The translations under genes were made by a program, and so were the position numbers. Shown in pieces: positions 1 through 9,491 of a stretch of 64,000 nucleotides of DNA; positions within the stretch are counted from its first letter, which is position 1, and each line of letters begins with the position of its first letter. This DNA is from Symbiodinium natans (Eukaryota > Sar > Dinophyceae > Suessiales > Symbiodiniaceae), in NCBI GenBank assembly GCA_905221605.1, contig CAJNDS010000108.1, forward strand, positions 162,698 to 226,697, given 5' to 3'. The notes under the pieces are model-generated. The model saw only the letters and a program-made list of their open reading frames with translations. It had not been told where the DNA came from and did not search any database.

Positions 1-542
1 CGCACCTGTGGGGGCGCACCCGAAAAGGCAATGGATGACGTCACAGTCTTGAAAAGGGTGAGGTAAGAGGGTGCGCATGGTTTTGGAGCCGGAGGCTGAA
101 GACTGTCAGAAACGTGCCGAAGACAGAAAGCAAGCATGCGCTTATTGAAACATCTGAAGGGCCTCCAACGTGTTGCTACATATAATAAAGCTGGTGCGTA
201 TTTCATGTTTCATGGCACTGTACACAACAACCACCAGATGACGGAGCAGGGCCTCGAAATGTGAAAAAAAGGCAGCAGGAGGTTCGCGGAGGCACCGGCA
301 TGGCAATTCATCGCATTCAAAGCAGTCGCCCTTGTTCTGCGCCTCACGACGCCTGCTGCCTTGTTCTTACATCCTGACGGTTGGAACTTGCAGCGTCTTT
401 GAGACAGGGCCACCGGTGGCTCCTATAAGGCAGTAGAGCCCTCTGTACAAACTCTATGCAAAGTGTCGTTTGATGATGGACACGTGCTGAGGGAAGAGGC
501 CCATAAGTGCAAAGAACCGCGAATCGAGGCATCGAGCGCAAG
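1..542. other. No recognisable gene
   Basis: I see no exon that I can tie to a protein family here. It lies immediately upstream of the first recognised carboxypeptidase exon, so it probably holds introns and unrecognised 5' exons of that gene. A short imperfect palindrome of the type CCTCAATGGGGATTATAGT / ACAATCCCCATTAAGGA is visible just downstream, at 630-680. Confidence 0.4.
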
Positions 543-3500
543 GAGGATGAACTCTTCTTCGCGGCCTACCCACCCTACACCTACAGTCCGGGAGCCTGAT
601 ACATTGGGACGTTCCCTGTTATACTGACAGTCCTCAATGGGGATTATAGTACCCCTCATTACAATCCCCATTAAGGACTGCTAGCATAAGGGGGAACATC
701 CCAACTTTTACAAACAAACAAGCCACTTTGTGTTGAGGCTGCCAAGCTAAGGCATGATGCAGAGTTTCCTGTCTTGTCTTGAGCAAGAGCCCGCTGCCAG
801 GCTGAGAGGGATGTCTGATCTGAAGTGGGAAGTGTGGGACAAATTTCCCAAAGTTGTCATTGGACCATATTGGGCCTTCATGTTCTGCATGTTCTTCCTG
901 TGAGCCCATGAACCCGGAAGAGGGCGCACTTTGTGCGCGCTGAGCTCTGTCACTCCATCGGCCAGCTCCCTGTGCCGCTGCTGGCCATCAGCCAGGCGGA
1001 GGGTTGTTTTCGGCACAGACAAGACAACGAGTGAATAACTACCATATGCTGAGAATTTTCTGCTGAGTACCACGTGCATCTACTTGGAATTTGGAGGGCC
1101 TGCGGACGGAGGAGGCGGAGGGCGATGACGAGCAGCAGCCTTGCGCAGGCGCCTCGAACGGCTTGGAATTGGATTTTCATGTTGCCGAGGTCCAAGGCCA
1201 AAGCCAAGCCTCCGCCTCAAAGAGCCCATGAGAGATGACGCGCAGCATGCGTGGAATGCGTACAATCGGCATCTCGCGAATCAGGGAGGTTCCACATGTG
1301 TGTGCGAGTGTGAGTGTGTGTGTGTGCATGTGACAGACAGGTACGCCATCGTAATCACTGCACGCCAACATCCAGGAGAGGTGGTCGGGTCGGCGACCTG
1401 AAGAAAGGAAGACGTGTACACAGTGACGCACATGTTGGAGCACTGTGAGCTCTATCTGAGCAAGGCTTGACGTTCGTCTTCGTGTGTTCGTTTTGCATCG
1501 CTTCTTCACGGCTTAGGTCGTGGGCCGTGCAAGGCCTTCTGCGCTTCTTGCTGGGGCCTACGCCCGCAGCACGGTGCCTGCGCCCGGTGCCCAGCGAACA
1601 TGCCTTCCTGTCGACCTTGGACCTGTCACAGCCATCGCAAACCTGACCGACCCGCCCATCCATAATCATGCAGAAGTACCCACGCGCTCGTCGCCTGGCG
1701 TCCTTGTCCCGCGGCGTCCCATGCCAGAGCCCATACCCGCTGTGTCAAGTTTGGCACAGCTGGTTGGAAGACAAAGACTGGGCGTCGACGACCTTGGCTG
1801 TCAAGCAAAATGCTGCAGCAACATGCCGTTTTTGGGTCAACTCCCAAAGCTTGGCCCGACATGGCATCATGCGACATTCGCAAAGTGTGCCCGAGCCTTC
1901 TTTTTCGTCCGTTCGCGCGGCTTCAGCAGAAAGTCACCGGTATGGTCGATCTCATCTCCTGCTCGGGCTCCCGTCCTCGCTTCCAAACTGTACGGCATCC
2001 TCAGCTTCCTCGTGCTTGGTGTATACGGGTGGGGGCTTGTGGGCTGAGTGCCGTCGAATCTCATCAGTGCGAACGTGAACCCGTGGTGAAGGAGCAGCTT
2101 CGAACATGCGCTTGGAGACCATCCAAGCTGTGCTGAGGAGTTCTAAGCCAGACAACTCCAATTGTTCCCTGCTCTTGCCGAGCCGGCGTTTCGTGGCTGC
2201 TCGCGACCCAGCTGAGGGAGGTTTGAGGGAAAGGGCCTGGGGGGGGGGGGGGGTTCCATTTGCCCGCAGGGTGCAATTCCTTTGTGGCCACTGTGGATGC
2301 CTCGGTCTGTGGGTGCTTAACCCGGGAAACCACAAAATTGCTCAGTTGGAGCAGTTTCCCCAGCGGAGAGGGGGGGGGGGGCGTGTGGTGTATAGACAGC
2401 GTGACGGCACTGATGCCTTGGCTCGAGGCCGCTCTGATTCCTTGAGCGCCGTGCCAACCTCAAACACATCGGGCTTTTCTCCCTCCAGTCCTGGTCCTTG
2501 AGTGTGTTCTTTCGATCGAGAGCAACTGGTCTGACTTCATTAGCTGTGTGGACTGGAGTTACCAGTGGTGGCGTCGGAACGGCTTCGGTTGCTCACATCC
2601 GGATTCATGAGCACTGGAACTTGCTTTGGATTGCCGTGGCGGCAGTGCTTAACTTGTTGGGAGTTTTGTGGAGTGCAATCGTTCCGGTGCTCATCCCGGG
2701 GCTGTCCCGGGAAGAGGGCAGGGCAAACCTGTACGCTTCCCAAGCACTTCCTACTGGTAGGTTTGTGCCCGTGTTGCAGCAAGGACCATTCCTTTACGAG
2801 GGTGCAAACGGAAAACGAGGAGGTGAGCTCACCGGTAAGTGCCCGCCTAGTATGTAGCCATCCTTACAAGCCTTTGCTTCCATCAAGGTTTGAGACAGCC
2901 AAAGGGACGGTCCCGGAGTGCGTGGCCGGTGCCCGCCAAACCCTCTAACGTTGCCGTCCTGCCTCCGTCTCGGGATCGCGCGCGCGCGCGCGCGCGCGCG
3001 CGCGGGGTAGACGGTGCTCCCACTCACATACTCGCAAAGGGAAGCCTGTAGAAGCCCAAACCTGCGTCTGCGATAAATGCATCAAGAACTCATCTTGTAG
3101 ACGTATACTATAATTATAAGAGCTCCCAGAGCAAAGGCAGGAAGTGGAGAGCAGGGCAGGGCACGCCAGAGTCTTGCTGTGAACTGCGAGGTGAGGTCTA
3201 TCTCTTTCATGCCGGGGCCTTGTGCACGACTGACACTATCCGATGTGCAGGGTGCGGTCCAGCGATGTCGGTGTTTTCACCACGAATTGTGGCTAGCAAG
3301 AGTCCACGACTTTTCTCTGCAATTCTGCGCTGGCACACCTGACCCTCGCCAGTCCATCACATGCATGCGTTGCTCACTTCATCTCACGTCTTTTTTTGGA
3401 AGCGTTTAGGTCGTTCCCATGGTCAATGTGGACGGCGTGGTGCACGGAAACTCTCGCTGCACACTTGCTGGGGTCGATCCCAACAGAGTTTGGCTGCAAG

Positions 3501-5092
3501 CTCAGGAGGGAAGTTCTTCGAAGGAGGGCCAAGTCACATAAGTCACAACAAATCGCGGGATGTCAGATCTGAGGCACGATCCGAATCCAATCCTGCACCC
3601 TGTGATCTTCGCCCTGAAGAATCATCTGCGCAGTCTCTCCCAGGCACCTTGGCCCAGGGCAGGCAGTGCTGAGTTTTCTTTGAACTCATGAGCAGATTTC
3701 CAAGATCTGAGCTTTCAGGGGCTGCAGCCGGCGGCTACACACCACGTAGGCTGGAAGCATTCCTGCTTTAGAGCCGGTGCCGTGCGTGGAGCACACCGCA
3801 AGGGGGTGGAAGCTCTTCGTCTTCAGTGCGGGGTCTCGAGATGTTCCTGGACCTTCATGGCCACTCTGCCAAGTCCGTCGCCTAGATCAACGTTCCAAGA
3901 GTATGGTTGTGAGATTTTTGAGCGCATGTGTTGAGGAAAAGGTGAATTACTGGTGAACTGGTGGGAGAAAACAAAAGGTGTAAAACAGTGGCGCGCGGCG
4001 CGCTCTGAGGTTTGGCTGCTTCTTCTACGGGTCAAACCCGACGGCCGCAAGCTGAATACCCTCCACACGCCACATGCATATACATATGTATATGTATTTA
4101 TGTATGTATGTATGTATGTATGTATGTATGTATAGTGAATGCCACATGCTCTGACGGAGCTGTGTTGTTTTCTGCTGGACAAGGCGCACATATCCAACGC
4201 AGTCTTTCCGAAGATGTGCTCTTCGATCTCTACGGACCTTAGCTTTGAGCGATCGCCCCGACACCGAGAGAGGAGAGAACAGTTCCAGACGTGCTTTTGG
4301 GCCATACCGGCCCACCTAACGAAATGTTACTTGCATCTTGCCCAGGCAATGCCACTGGCGGTGCACGCGCTCCCACCGAAAGACGGCGCGCCGGAGCCCC
4401 AAAAGGGGGGGGGGCTTGGCTGGCGAACCCTGCCTCGACCTAGCAGCCACATGCCCACAGCCATCCACAGCCTGTAACCTAGCCGGCCCACGTTGAGGTA
4501 GTGAATTGTCAAGCTGTCTTTTGATAGTCCAACTCCGACACCTTCGACAGCAGCAACTGTGACGACCACACGAGCTCCATGCACCTAATTGCAATCAAAT
4601 GGCAGCAAAAGGAGAGCGCGAGTACGAGAAAAATCGCTCGAGTTGAAAACCCAAGTCCCGGTTCAGGGGGGGACCCTTGTACGCCTTGCGTAGCCTGCAG
4701 AGCCTCAAATTAAAGAGCTCATGAGGCTCACGGTCACATGTGGATCCCCGAAGCACACATCTGCCATATTGCAATCACATGCATTCACATATCCCTGCGC
4801 GTCCTCTCCAAGGCCTACCCCGATGGCATACGCCAAATGTGAAGCATGCGAGAGGACCGCGTCAAAAAGCCCACGTCCTTGCTGAGGCTACGTGGTCTAC
4901 AAGCAGTTCGGGGTCAAGTACACCTACACCATCGAGGTCATGCGAGTGGTTTGCGAGTTTGTTCGCGCCATTTGCCACTCACGCGAAAAATATGTAAAAA
5001 CAATATATATATATATATGTATGTATGTGTATGTATATGTATATGTATATGTATATGTCATGTATATGTATATGTATATGTACATGTACATG

Positions 5093-5126
<34 letters not shown>

Positions 5127-5363
5127 CTTATATATATATATATACTTATATATATATATATGAAGACTCACCAACCCGTCTCCTGTGCTGCGCAGTGCTC
5201 GTTCTTCGCGCCGGTGGACACAGGCACCCCCCTTCGCCAATTCCCGAAGCTACTGAGAAGCTACAATATCACAAATATCACAGCCTTCTGCCGTTAGGCA
5301 CTGAGGGCTCGGAGGGCTACTTCACACCATCCAGGGTCGAGTTCGCCGCAGCCCTGGAGACAT
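543..5363 (+). CDS. Cytosolic-carboxypeptidase-like (M14) metallopeptidase, spliced, incomplete
   Basis: Cytosolic carboxypeptidases trim glutamates from tubulin and other proteins. Exons found by motif: 543-587 ([11 protein letters not shown], the PYTY segment of the N-terminal domain); 1341-1392 ([10 protein letters not shown], the first two zinc ligands His and Glu, then VVGS with a GC donor); 3410 to about 3490 ([14 protein letters not shown] followed by GVDPNR, the NPDG...DLNR substrate block), preceded by a long T-rich tract; 3827-3876 ([11 protein letters not shown], the third zinc ligand His), ending at GT; 4203 to about 4265 (FPKMCSS then LSFERS); 4887-4936 ([14 protein letters not shown], with the catalytic Glu at the exon end); about 5306-5360 ([15 protein letters not shown]). 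All lie on one strand in family order. Exons between 1393 and 3409, part of the N-terminal domain, and the true start and stop were not found. DPNR has Pro where most relatives have Leu. The family call is strong; exact substrate and exon ends are inference. Confidence 0.78.
2976..3003. repeat. (CG)n microsatellite
   Basis: About 28 bases of alternating C and G in an intron of the carboxypeptidase gene. Alternating CG of this length can adopt Z-DNA. No coding content. Confidence 0.9.
4073..4133. repeat. (TATG)n / (ATAC)n microsatellite
   Basis: Tetranucleotide TATG repeats in an intron between the DLHGHS exon and the FPKMCSS exon of the carboxypeptidase gene. They create spurious repetitive open frames on both strands. 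Confidence 0.9.
5003..5160. repeat. TA/TG microsatellite
   Basis: Long mixed TATATA / TATGTA tract that falls in the intron after the TIE exon of the carboxypeptidase gene. Confidence 0.9.
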
Positions 5364-6054
5364 CTTCGGAAAGCAGCGGCTTGTCAACTTGAGGAGTTTT
5401 TGTGCTTTGTGATGGAAGAGAGCTCTTCTTCCAAGATCGGCTGCGCGGTTGGCTGCGGCTTGGCCCTCTTTTTCAACGTGGACCTCTGCGCTGTTGCCAA
5501 AGCCTGTCGGGGTCCTGCGGATGGAAAGAGGGTGCTGCCAAGTGTGCAGATGTTGTCTTCCACGAAGAGTCCGTGCTTTGAGCTGAAAGAAGAACAGTCG
5601 GGGTAGCTGCCATTTTGCACACGGTGAGCCACTCAGGCCCTCGGGAGCGACATCCCCTCGCTTTGGACGCCTTGGGCAGCGAGGTTCAGGAGGAGGCTCA
5701 ACTTGCAGCAGGCACCACTTGCATCCACTTGCCCTCTCTTGACCTCGCTTGCAAAGAAGCTGTGAGAGAACGGAGCGTGATTCTGAAGAGAGAGGCATGC
5801 AGCGAGATGCTCTTGAAAGGCCCGCGACCTCGACCTCCTCTCGCTCCGGGAAGTCCAGGGGAACGGGAGCTTCAAGAGGCACGTGAGGGATGCGCCCTGA
5901 GAAGAGCGCGGCACTTCAGCCGAATCATGCACGGTTAATCGCCAGCTCGTCCACTTGGCACCTGGGCCTTTGGGAGGTCTGCCCCTGCGAGGGCCTTTTG
6001 CTGGACCTCTCTTGCCCACGCGCCAGGGCCTTGCGGGGGACAGCACCACAGAAC

Positions 6055-6229
6055 ATGGCCCGGAGATGCTTGCAGATGCTGGCAGCGGTCAGCACGCTAT
6101 TGTGCACCCAGGTGCTCACCGCCAGGCCTTGGTTTCAGACAGAGGCCCGCCCAAGTGTTGTAAGAAAGTTGAGGATGATCATGTCCATCTTGGGTCAGAA
6201 CTTGCCGAGCCAATTCTTGCGTATGACAG
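6055..6229 (+). CDS. Candidate first exon with signal-peptide-like start
   Basis: An ATG in a favourable context (AACATGG) opens a frame starting MARRCLQMLAAVSTLLC, a basic N-region followed by a hydrophobic core and Ala-rich end, like a signal peptide. It continues through an Arg/Lys-rich stretch (VVRKLRMIMSILGQ) to a GT after ACAG at 6230, which would serve as a donor. No family is recognised and no downstream exon can be joined with confidence. It could be a chance frame; the signal-like start and usable donor are the only support. Confidence 0.3.
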
Positions 6230-6845
6230 GTCTTGGATTCCATCACAGCGGGCGACGTGTTGGAAAGAGCCGTCCTCGGTCTTGAAAGGGTTCAAAACTC
6301 TGTGGGAATGTCTCGTGCTTGGCGCTGGTTGGTCGGGACATGGCACGTGTTGCACAGGTTTGCTGGCAACCTACGGCGAAGTGGTGCCTGACCTGGCACG
6401 GCTGACGCGTGGTGACGGCAGTGATGACGGAGGTTTGCCTCCGCTTCATTCGCATCCTGTCATTGATCTTCTCTCTTTTCTTTTCCACGACGCAAAATAC
6501 TCTAGCCGTGCCCGTAGGCTGTTGGACTTCACAAGCTCATGGTCTCGATACCAAGAACAGAAACTTTGTGTTGGGATGGGCTTGCCAAGACTCTGGTACA
6601 TGCTCTGCACGACGAGATGTGAAGTGGAAGAAGATAAATGAGATGATACTGTAGGTGAATATGGCCGTCTTTGGCGATGGTAATGATGATGGTGGTGACG
6701 GTGATGATGGTGATGGCTCACAGTGTCTTCAGCAAGGAATACAAGAAATGCATTTTGCGCATGTGTGTGTGTGCGTGTGCAAGCAAGAGGAGGAGACGAC
6801 AGGGCTGGTGGTTGAAAAGTGGGGATTCGTCAAGCGGGGAACTCC

Positions 6846-6888
6846 GGGGGGGGGGGGGGGGGGCGGGGGGGGGGGGGGGGGGGGGGGG
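6846..6888. repeat. Poly-G tract
   Basis: A 43-base run of G broken by a single C, followed by a T run. Similar shorter G runs of 9 or more occur at about 2239, 2371, 4406, 10740, 34085, 41565, 46101 and 46181. Such tracts can form quadruplexes; run length may also be unreliable in the assembly. Confidence 0.9.
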
Positions 6889-7086
6889 TTTTTTTTGGTT
6901 TTATTTTTGGGCCGTTGCTCGTGACCCGCCTCAATGACGGCCATGTTCTATACACCTTGTCTCGGCGGAATTGACTAAGTCCCTCAAGGTTTTTGTACGG
7001 AAAGATATTGTTTCACATGTTCAACTTAGCAACGGTCGTCTTTCACCAGCACCTTTCCGCTACCTCCAACCCTCGTGCGTGTACAG

Positions 7087-7235
7087 GGGACAGCGACGGG
7101 GACGATGCGGATGAAGAGGAACGTGTACGACCCAAGGTGCCATGTGAGATGATTAGGCGAACAGGGGAAAATGAACCAAATTTTGCCCCCACAAAAAGGA
7201 AGCTGGAGCTGGAGCCGGATCCGGTGGGTCCGTGA
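7087..7235 (+). CDS. Candidate exon, acidic then basic disordered protein
   Basis: After a good acceptor (GTGTACAG) the frame reads GDSDGDDADEEERVRPK and later APTKRKLELEPDP. It ends either at a GT donor (7224) or at a TGA at 7233. The acidic run followed by a Lys/Arg patch suggests a disordered, perhaps nuclear, protein. Together with the coding-like islands at 7398-7486, 7610-7661 and about 7900-8120, all on + and rich in Ala, Lys, Glu and Ser, it may belong to one unidentified gene. Confidence 0.4.
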
Positions 7236-7331
7236 CTTCTCCGAGCTCTGGAGCCAGATGCCCAGCACTTGCCCAGCAAATGGTATCTGTCTGTTCTCTG
7301 AAGTTCTGCACCTTTCAAGTCTCCTGCTTCT

Positions 7332-7384
7332 ACCCTAAACCCTAAACCCCAAACCGAACCCTAAACCCTAAACCCCAAACCCTA
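7332..7384. repeat. (CCCTAAA)n interstitial telomeric block
   Basis: About seven units of CCCTAAA with CCCCAAA and CCGAACC variants. It forms an inverted pair with the TTTAGGG block at 7498-7562 across a 113-base gap that contains a coding-like island. Confidence 0.95.
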
Positions 7385-7397
7385 CTTCCCTTGCAAG

Positions 7398-7486
7398 CTC
7401 TTAAGGCCCGGCGCAAGGGGCCCTCCAAGGATGCGGCGCAGGCCGCTGCCCTTGAAGATGAATCCTCCTTCTCCCTCATAAGCTGA
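7398..7486 (+). CDS. Candidate exon between inverted telomeric repeats
   Basis: After TTGCAAG the frame reads ALKARRKGPSKDAAQAAA then LEDESSFSLIS and reaches TGA at 7484-7486. The composition (Lys/Arg, Ala, acidic end) is protein-like, and a helix is plausible in the AAQAAALEDE part. No family is recognised. The island fills most of the gap between a CCCTAAA block and a TTTAGGG block, the same layout as the proven propeller exon at 25.5 kb. It could be a last exon or a spliced internal one. Confidence 0.4.
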
Positions 7487-7497
7487 TAGAAAGGCCC

Positions 7498-7562
7498 TTT
7501 AGGGTTTAGGGTTTAGGGTTTAGGGTTTAGGGTTTAGGGTTTAGGGTTTAGGGTTTAGGGTT
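7498..7562. repeat. (TTTAGGG)n interstitial telomeric block
   Basis: Nine nearly perfect TTTAGGG units, complementary to the CCCTAAA block at 7332-7384. Confidence 0.97.
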
Positions 7563-7609
7563 TCTTCGTATACTGTTTACCATTACAGGGGAGGGGCGGG
7601 GATGAAGAG

Positions 7610-8141
7610 AGCTGTCGGAAGCTTCCGGCACCGAGGCAGCTCCGAAACGCAATGGGAAGTCTGCTGCTGCAGGCCCTGAGACTGTATGGAGGATCTTTTG
7701 CTGAGAGCCGCGACCCCGAATTTCAATGAGCTTTCTTGGCAGGCAAGGAGGATGACCGTGAGGAGAAGCCCACAGAGCCAGGGAGGGAGACAGGCTGGAC
7801 AGCGGAACCTAGCCACGACAAAGGGTCATAATTACCAACCATTAGGGGAAATTAGGCTTTGATGTTGATACTCTTCGTGCTACCACTCAGCTGCCTGAAC
7901 CCTGGAGGTGAGGAGGTTGCAGCTGTGGCTGGCGCCACCGACCCCGCGGGCCGCGGCGTGTCCAGCAGCCCTCTCCCACAAAGCCCAGGCGCTCGGGCCT
8001 CAAAGGACCCAGCGCCGCACTCCAGCTGCTCAGCGTTGCTGGAACTTTATGTGTCTCGTGTCGGGGCTGCCTATCTCGGTTCCTGGGGTGGCCGACAAAA
8101 AGGCAAAGGACTCGGTTGAAGCACGTGACACGTGCTCATAG
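7610..8141 (+). CDS. Candidate low-complexity exons
   Basis: Three coding-like islands without a recognised domain. At 7610-7661 the frame reads SEASGTEAAPKRNGKSAAA and stops at a possible GC donor. At about 7900-8040 it reads EEVAAVAGATDPAGRG then SSSPLPQSPGARASKDPAP. At about 8089-8141 it reads VADKKAKDSVEA. All are on + and share an Ala/Ser/Pro/Lys bias with the islands at 7087 and 7398, so I group them as a possible disordered protein. Exon borders are not resolved. Confidence 0.3.
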
Positions 8142-9180
8142 AATGACCACGGACCACGGCGAGCGCACACGTGAGGCCGAAGTAACTAAGGGGTAGTTCG
8201 GCGTCCCTCGACGTAGCAGGTCCCGCGCGCATTCCATGGCCCAAATTGCGCCCCTGCTGCAGCGGTCCCGTGTGCTTTTTGAGGCATCACATCACTCCGT
8301 ATTGCGAAAATGGGGCAACGACGGACTTTTCTGCGTCCTCGTACTCTTGGATGGGCTCGGCTCGCTTTGTCTTTCTCGCGGTGTTCGAAAACCGGGCTTT
8401 CCTTCCTTGGTACTGTGCGTAAAGTGCAGAACTGCCGTTGCATTTGGGCCCTTGGGCTGTTGAAGTTGCTTCACGCTGTTTGGGGCTATGCCAGCATGCT
8501 TTTGGTTCTGAATATGTCACCCTATTGCAAGTGACTCGTGACCATCGCCATCCATTTGCCTCACAGTCGTTGCAATGCCCGGAACCAGATCGTGCCTCAT
8601 TCGCCTGCGCATTGCCTGACGTCGGTCTATGTTTTCAAAAGCACGTCGCATGGTAAGCCCCTGTGCCCACGCCTTTTAGGAAACGTGATGAATGTGATCA
8701 CCGCTCATAAGAGTACAATACAGCTCTTGAGCTTTCAGGCATTCCGCAGACGCATGACCTGACCTGCGTATCGCTCGTTGTTGTAGTTGTCTGGTTGCTG
8801 AGGGCCGACGCTCTTTGCGCGCTCCGCACCGCGCCCGCTCCGTGGACCCTCGCCTCGACTCGCGCTTGGACAAGGACGCAAGGCCCAGAAGGGATGCAGA
8901 ATGCGGAGGACCAGCATCTTCGGAACGCAACACAAGTTAACACAAGCCAAAGCTCGACTGTGGTTTTCTGAGTGCAGGTTCGATCCGTTGACGGTGGTAC
9001 GCCTCAGTCCCGAGCAGCTCCTTGGCTGCACCCCCCGACCCAGAAAAAGGGCGAATGCCACTGGCAATGACGCATGTGTGCTTTTCCTTCGGCAGGTGGT
9101 CAAGTCCAGATATGCGGATTCCCCGAGGACCTGGCCTCCGCCTGACCCTTTGCTGATATTTGTTGTTTTTCATTTTGTAG

Positions 9181-9230
9181 CCGATGCAGGCGCGGCGCAG
9201 TACTGGGTCGAGGATGAGGAGGTGCTGTGA
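9181..9230 (+). CDS. Candidate terminal exon
   Basis: A textbook 3' splice site (T-rich tract from 9150, then TTTTGTAG) is followed by a short frame ADAGAAQYWVEDEEVL ending in TGA at 9228. The acidic tail would be a plausible protein C-terminus. A preceding AG at about 9096, followed by VVKSRYADSPRTWPP, may be another exon of the same gene. No family is recognised. Confidence 0.3.
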
Positions 9231-9281
9231 TGCATCCGTCCACCCGTTGCTCTTCTCCTCGGATATACGTAACACTGGTTA

Positions 9282-9491
9282 TTGTTGGCGCCTGGTCGGC
9301 CAGGCACGGCCGAGGGTGCGCCCGACGCTGAGAGCAGAAAAGTTCAAAGATGCCATTGTGGTTGGCTTGGGGCCAAAACTGCCATTGGTGAGGTCGTGCC
9401 GAGGACCCTCAAGGCCCTGCACTCCCAAGAGAAGCCGAGAATCGCTGGTGTGCAGAAAGTGTGGGCACCGGGTGGATCTGTTCAGGTGTAA
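9282..9491 (+). CDS. Candidate exon, unidentified
   Basis: A 69-residue open frame whose middle (AKTAIGEVVPRTLKALHSQ) looks helical and protein-like. No start, stop or splice pattern proves it, and no family is recognised. Confidence 0.22.
   Translation: MLAPGRPGTAEGAPDAESRKVQRCHCGWLGAKTAIGEVVPRTLKALHSQEKPRIAGVQKVWAPGGSVQV

Noticed and set aside
1520-2047. 175-residue + frame
   Set aside because: No family motif; it lies between two exons of the carboxypeptidase gene and overlaps another equally long frame, so it is probably intronic.
2498-2857. 119-residue frame with a membrane-like helix ([19 protein letters not shown])
   Set aside because: Sits in an intron position of a soluble-enzyme gene and has no splice support. 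It could be a real exon of something else, but I cannot support it.
5605-5635. Dinoflagellate spliced-leader-like string (GTAGCTGCCATTTTG)
   Set aside because: Resembles part of the spliced-leader sequence, but the TTGGCTCAAG end is absent; no spliced-leader gene is supported.
6446-6721. His-rich - strand frame
   Set aside because: Arises from a GATGGTGATGATGG trinucleotide-like tract at 6678-6718; no family support.
7332-7562. True chromosome end
   Set aside because: The telomeric blocks are short, face each other, and recur throughout the window inside genes; they are interstitial.
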